Assembly: GCA_028686425.1 (NCBI GenBank)
Contig: JAQUBZ010000007.1
Location: 17,959 to 81,958 of the forward strand
Length of the DNA stretch: 64,000 nt
Reading direction: 5' to 3'
From: Bacteroidales bacterium
GTDB lineage: Bacteria; Bacteroidota; Bacteroidia; Bacteroidales; UBA932
In this document: piece by piece, positions 60,045-64,000 of the stretch
Numbering within the stretch: the first letter of the stretch is position 1
Layout of the letters: every line of letters begins with the position of its first letter
Notes under the pieces: generated by a model
What the model saw: only the letters and a program-made list of their open reading frames with translations
The model's database searches: none
Told to the model about the DNA's origin: nothing
Program-made: the position numbers and the translations under genes

Positions 60045-63000
60045 ATGAAATATTTCAAAACGCTATCTCATATATTGCTGCTTTTTGCATTGATTATAGG
60101 AGCAGTGTGCTATACACCTACTAAAGGTTTGGCTCAAAATCCAAACGTATGGTCGGGGCTGAAAGAGCCGCAGAGTATCCTGCCTGTCGGAAATGCGCCT
60201 GTCTCCAAAACTGTTCGTAAACAGTATGTTGACACTCCGTCCACCCTTCAAAAGATTGGAGAATGTGAATGGATTATCGCCGAAGGATGGAGGCTCATCG
60301 CCGGCAATATTTCCGATACAGGAGTTTTCGGAACGAGCAACGGCGACAATTCCAAAACTATGGTTCGGAAAAGTTTCGACGGTGCTGTATTCAATGCCAC
60401 GGTTCCGGGTACCGTTCTGACCACACTTATCGAGCAGGGAGTGTATCCTGACCCATATTTTGGCCTGAATAACATGTCGATTCCCGATGAGTTGTCACGA
60501 ATGGATTGGTGGTATGAGGTAGATTTTTCTATTCCTGAAAATATTACGCTGCCTCTTTCGGGGCACCGATACCATCTTCTTTTCAACGGAATCAATTACC
60601 GCTCAGAAATATTTCTGAACGGAGTACTTATCGGAAAGACAGACGGGGCATTCTGCCGCGGCAATTTCGACATCACAGATATAGTCCTGCAATCACTCAC
60701 TTTGGTAATCCCTGAAAATAAGATACTTAACAGCGCATATGGTGATTCTGCCGAGCGTCCGGTTCAGGCAGGTTGCGATAGCCTGAAACTTCGGGTTCAT
60801 GTATTTCCGCCAGAACACCCCGGTATTCCTCACGAGCAAAGTATGTCTGAAGGTCAGGGTCTTAACGGAGGAGCCACAAGCCTTGACGGTCCGACTTTCA
60901 TTGCAAGTGTGGGATGGGACTGGATGCCTGGAATAAGAGACAGAAATACAGGTATATGGCAGCCTGTAAGCCTTATAGTCACAGGCGATGTGACTATTGA
61001 CGACCCGATGATAATTACAGATCTTCCGCTGCCGGACACCTCATTTTCAGCAATCAGAATAGAAACAGCAGTGCACAACAAGAGTTACTCCGCTGTAAAA
61101 GGGGTGCTGAAAGCCGCTTTGAGTTATGCCGGTAATGCTCCTGGAAAATATAATGCTGTAGGACAGGATGTTGTTGTCGAGATACCTTTTGACCTTGCCC
61201 CTCTTGAGAGCAGAAAAATGACTTTTTCTCCCGAAAATCATCCGCAGCTGCTTATTCGCAATTCGCGGCTCTGGTGGCCGAATGGTTACGGAGAACAAAA
61301 CTTATACGAGTTAGTGCTGTCAGTGCAGGAAGAATCCAAGTACTCCGTGACCGGATTGTCGGACTTAAAAAAGGTACTGTTCGGTATTCGGGAGTTGTCA
61401 TATGAGCTGATGGCTCACGACTCTGCAGACGGGGCTGTCCGGATCGAATGGGACCCCACCGATCGATACGTGCAAGTAGTAAATCACATCAGACCAAATA
61501 TTTACGAACACTGTCCGGCCGGCAGGTCAGCGCAGCCGTCACCGCAAACATTACCACAGACATCAACGCAGCCGTTCACACAGACATCACCGCAGCCGTT
61601 CACACAGACATCACCGCAACTGTTCACGCAATCGCAATCATCTCCGACAACTTCACCGCAGCCGTCAGAGCAGCCACAACCGCAGTCACAACCGTTTTTG
61701 GCTCCGATGTTTGATAATGAGATGCGGGTGTTGTTTTCCAAAGAGAGAAACATCTACATTCCTTCTTTTGCAGGAAGTGACCGCAGAGGGATACAACACC
61801 TGCCTCATAACGACCCTGTAGGACCATTTTTAGTAATAAAAGTAAATGGCATGCGTATTTTCTGCCGAGGAGGAAACTGGGGAATGGACGATGCCCTCAA
61901 ACGCACTTCGCGCGAGAGGCTTGAACCCGCATTTCAGCTCCACCGCAACCTCAACTTCAACATCATACGCAACTGGACAGGTGAAACCACTCAAGAGATA
62001 TTCTATCAGCTATGTGACGAATACGGAATGCTGGTGTGGAACGATTTCTGGATGACCGGAGACGACACCGTCGAGCCTCTCGATCACAATTTATTCCTCG
62101 CAAATGCTACAGATGTGGTTCGCAGGTTCCGTAATCACCCTTCAATTGCCATCTGGGGACCGCGAAATGAAGGTTTTGCCCCTGTCGGTCTTGAAGACAG
62201 CCTGTCAAAAATGATTGCACGCGAAGATCCGACACGTCATTACCACGGGCAGTCGCGTTTCCTGAATATGGGAACGAGCGGCCCGTGGAACTATTTTGAA
62301 GACCCATCGCACTATTTTACGGAACGCGCGGACGGCTTCAATACTGAAATGGGGTCATTTGCAATTCCTACCGCTCAGACTATCAACAAATTCATATCAC
62401 CGGAGGATTTGTGGCCGATCAACGATGTCTGGGCATATCACGACCTTCACCACACATCCCAGAATTTTGAAGGATTCATTAAGGCCGTTCAGCTTGCAGG
62501 TGGCTTTGGTCAGAGCAGCAGTAACACCGATTTCACAGCTGCCCCAGACGTAAACATCTGTAGTGCAGCAAATTGCACCCACAATGCAAACTCTTGTAAA
62601 TCGAGTAATTACAATCGGATAACTATCCATGAGACTTTATCTCGTGAAAAGATGACCTTGTTTGCCGATGCATCACAAAGTATCTGTTACGATGCATGGA
62701 GAGCCATGATCGAGTCGTGGAACTCACGGATGTGGAACAATACTACAGGCCTGATTCTCTGGATGTCACATCCTGCCTGGCCAAGTTTCATCTGGCAGAC
62801 ATACACATACGATTTTGAGACACCGGGGTCGTATTTCGGAGCAAAAAAAGGGGCCGAACCGGTACACATCCAACTTAATCCGGATGGCGCGGACGGAACC
62901 GTCTCGATTATAAACACCACTCTGCAAACTCTTGAAAATCTGAAAGTTTATGCAACCATTTATTCTCCCTCCGGACGATTGATTATGCGTATAGCAACGG

Positions 63001-63635
63001 ATGAAAATATTACCGCCGGAGCAGAACTTGAAAGAAGGTACGCCCGGAGCGGCAGTTCAAAACATAAAAGCAGGTATGTAAAGAACAATAAATCAGTATA
63101 TTCGGATTGGCACGCCCATGGCGAAAAGTCTGGGCAGAGAGGGGATTCGAGGGAAAGGGCCGAATTTTCAGCGCAGGCCAATTGTCAGACCATTTGCTTT
63201 CCTCTGACAATCAGTTCTGATGTACGCGCCACATTGCCAGAGAGTTATCTCATCCGTCTCGAACTATTTGACAATGATGATAACGTGCTGTCTGTCAATG
63301 ATTATTGGAAAGGAGTTCCGCTTCCGCCACAAGATTTGAACGGGTTGATCCAAATATCACGACCGCGGCAGATTAGTAGTTCTCACGGCAGGGCTTATGG
63401 CAGTAATTCATACGAAATAACCGTTACGAATACTTCTGACGATGTGATTGCGCGTGGAATAAAAATTACTGCCACCGACTCGGCGACCGGCGAACAGATA
63501 CTTCCATTGCTGATTTCCGACGGATATTTTAATCTGCTGCCCGGAGAAAAACGTGTTCTTGTCATCGACAATATTCCCGACACGACAATAAAACTGTCCC
63601 ATCAATACAACAATAGGCACAGACAATTGCAATAG
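60045..63635 (+). CDS. Glycoside hydrolase family 2 protein with Pro/Gln/Thr-rich insert
   Basis: A 1196-residue exported enzyme; the signal peptide is about 1-31 (cleavage near GLAQ). The N-terminal jelly-roll has FNATVPGTVLTTLIEQGVYP, WWYEVDFSIPE and LLFNGINYRSEIFLNG. An Ig-like domain follows (SRLWWPNGYGEQNLYELVL). The TIM barrel carries IWGPRNEG with acid/base E709 and GFNTEMGSF with nucleophile E768, as in beta-mannosidase and exo-beta-glucosaminidase subgroups. Two inserts are unusual: a Pro/Gln/Thr/Ser-rich stretch at about 497-552 with 8-residue repeats, and a Cys-rich loop with C839, C844 and C851. Substrate specificity cannot be fixed. No SusC/SusD pair is in the window. Confidence 0.88.
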   Translation: MKYFKTLSHILLLFALIIGAVCYTPTKGLAQNPNVWSGLKEPQSILPVGNAPVSKTVRKQYVDTPSTLQKIGECEWIIAEGWRLIAGNISDTGVFGTSNGDNSKTMVRKSFDGAVFNATVPGTVLTTLIEQGVYPDPYFGLNNMSIPDELSRMDWWYEVDFSIPENITLPLSGHRYHLLFNGINYRSEIFLNGVLIGKTDGAFCRGNFDITDIVLQSLTLVIPENKILNSAYGDSAERPVQAGCDSLKLRVHVFPPEHPGIPHEQSMSEGQGLNGGATSLDGPTFIASVGWDWMPGIRDRNTGIWQPVSLIVTGDVTIDDPMIITDLPLPDTSFSAIRIETAVHNKSYSAVKGVLKAALSYAGNAPGKYNAVGQDVVVEIPFDLAPLESRKMTFSPENHPQLLIRNSRLWWPNGYGEQNLYELVLSVQEESKYSVTGLSDLKKVLFGIRELSYELMAHDSADGAVRIEWDPTDRYVQVVNHIRPNIYEHCPAGRSAQPSPQTLPQTSTQPFTQTSPQPFTQTSPQLFTQSQSSPTTSPQPSEQPQPQSQPFLAPMFDNEMRVLFSKERNIYIPSFAGSDRRGIQHLPHNDPVGPFLVIKVNGMRIFCRGGNWGMDDALKRTSRERLEPAFQLHRNLNFNIIRNWTGETTQEIFYQLCDEYGMLVWNDFWMTGDDTVEPLDHNLFLANATDVVRRFRNHPSIAIWGPRNEGFAPVGLEDSLSKMIAREDPTRHYHGQSRFLNMGTSGPWNYFEDPSHYFTERADGFNTEMGSFAIPTAQTINKFISPEDLWPINDVWAYHDLHHTSQNFEGFIKAVQLAGGFGQSSSNTDFTAAPDVNICSAANCTHNANSCKSSNYNRITIHETLSREKMTLFADASQSICYDAWRAMIESWNSRMWNNTTGLILWMSHPAWPSFIWQTYTYDFETPGSYFGAKKGAEPVHIQLNPDGADGTVSIINTTLQTLENLKVYATIYSPSGRLIMRIATDENITAGAELERRYARSGSSKHKSRYVKNNKSVYSDWHAHGEKSGQRGDSRERAEFSAQANCQTICFPLTISSDVRATLPESYLIRLELFDNDDNVLSVNDYWKGVPLPPQDLNGLIQISRPRQISSSHGRAYGSNSYEITVTNTSDDVIARGIKITATDSATGEQILPLLISDGYFNLLPGEKRVLVIDNIPDTTIKLSHQYNNRHRQLQ
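61566..61637 (+). repeat. 24-bp coding tandem repeat inside the glycoside hydrolase gene
   Basis: Three 24-bp units begin at 61566, 61590 and 61614 (units like CGCAGCCGTTCACACAGACA). The first two differ at one position and the third is more diverged. They encode the 8-residue motif T/S-PQPFTQT. Copy changes would keep the frame. Confidence 0.8.
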
Positions 63636-63894
63636 AGACAAGGTCAAAGTAAGGTGAAATAAAGATACAAGAGCGGCAGAAAACAGTCGCTGCCTGACAA
63701 GATAAAACCAATTAAATGACTATTCACAATTAACATTTATCGTTCAAGTCCCATTTAATAGCACAGACAAAAAGCTCCGCAATTGATTAATAAATCATTG
63801 AATACTTGTATTATTATACTCTCAATCTATCGAATAATTAATAAAGAGTCTCGTGCTTTTTGATATTATGAATTCATTGCTGTCCGGAGAAATT

Positions 63895-63999
63895 TTACCA
63901 TAAAGTGAGTTGCCTGTAAGAGTCGTCCTCCGGGACAATAACCGGCTCGTCAGGTTTATTATAAAAGTTTCGGATGTCTCCCCTTTTAAAGAGGATTTG
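63895..63999 (-). CDS. C-terminal end of an unidentified minus-strand gene
   Basis: Only 34 codons are inside the window. They end DEPVIVPEDDSYRQLTLW before TAA at 63895-63897, preceded by ILFKRGDIRNFYNKP. The other minus-strand frame tested here hits a stop after a few codons, and the composition looks protein-like. I do not recognise the family. The stretch 63636-63894 between this stop and the glycoside hydrolase has no gene or clear hairpin that I can see. Confidence 0.5.
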   Translation of the reverse strand, partial: QILFKRGDIRNFYNKPDEPVIVPEDDSYRQLTLW

Positions 64000-64000
64000 T

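Noticed and set aside
61502..61753. Cys/Gly-rich minus-strand ORF inside the GH2 gene
   Set aside because: It is the complement of the 24-bp tandem repeats; the apparent Cys/Gly/Val repeats are a by-product.

Overview
The window looks like a chromosomal segment from the order Bacteroidales (Bacteroidota). Supporting signs are the repeated TAnnTTTG promoter -7 elements, the lack of strong Shine-Dalgarno sequences, fimbrillin-type lipoproteins, DUF3575, DUF5119 and DUF4837 proteins, a glsA/glsB-type glycine-lipid gene pair, a split HipA kinase and many lipoproteins. The genus cannot be fixed from the sequence alone.

Layout. (a) 1-2.7 kb: the end of a split HipA toxin-kinase module, then a decayed minus-strand cluster made of a RhuM/leucine-rich-repeat chimera with a stop codon, an ORF6N protein, a DUF1016 (YhcG) fragment and a 42-residue ORF. 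(b) 2.8-8.95 kb: a plus-strand fimbrial cassette with a DUF3575 outer-membrane protein, a DUF5119 lipoprotein and five tandem fimbrillin-family lipoproteins. The last fimbrillin lacks the C-terminal strand of its paralogues. (c) 8.97-16.0 kb: a minus-strand operon TetR-TolC-membrane fusion protein-two ATPases-two ABC-2 permeases, resembling E. coli cecR-ybhGFSR, with a perfect inverted repeat over the presumed start of transcription. (d) 16.1-19.1 kb: a Cthe_2159-type beta-helix protein, tRNA-Met, and about 0.65 kb of noncoding DNA with 129-bp tandem repeats and inverted repeats. (e) 19.1-25.7 kb: a VanX-like dipeptidase, a nitroreductase and a cyclophilin on minus; a flippase, dut, murF, rpsP and rimM on plus.

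(f) 25.8-38.9 kb: mostly housekeeping genes (a SUMF1-domain protein, a 5'-nucleotidase family lipoprotein, a Cys/His-rich lipoprotein with a DUF5009 membrane protein, a phosphohexomutase, def, ruvX, an M23 peptidase, dxr, rseP, DUF4837, tRNA-Glu, rpsT, radC, upp). (g) 38.9-51.3 kb: rpoN divergent from a glsA/glsB pair, a SPOR protein, an LEA-like lipoprotein, miaB, an OsmC protein, cysS, an SSB, a zinc-ribbon protein, an M3 peptidase and a serine hydrolase. (h) 51.3-57.0 kb: a minus-strand MacAB/TolC-like export operon with a perfect inverted repeat at its promoter. (i) 57.2-64 kb: a LysO-family transporter, a TPR-membrane-AraC regulator divergent from a large family 2 glycoside hydrolase with a Pro/Gln/Thr-rich insert, and the C-terminal end of an unidentified minus-strand gene.

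Three signals stand out beyond the gene content: the repeat element after tRNA-Met, several TAnnTTTG elements lying only 3-5 nt before an ATG (candidate near-leaderless transcripts), and the complementary loss of catalytic motifs in the two ATPases of the TetR-linked exporter. I found no CRISPR array, rRNA, intact insertion sequence or prophage. All family calls were made by reading motifs without database searches.
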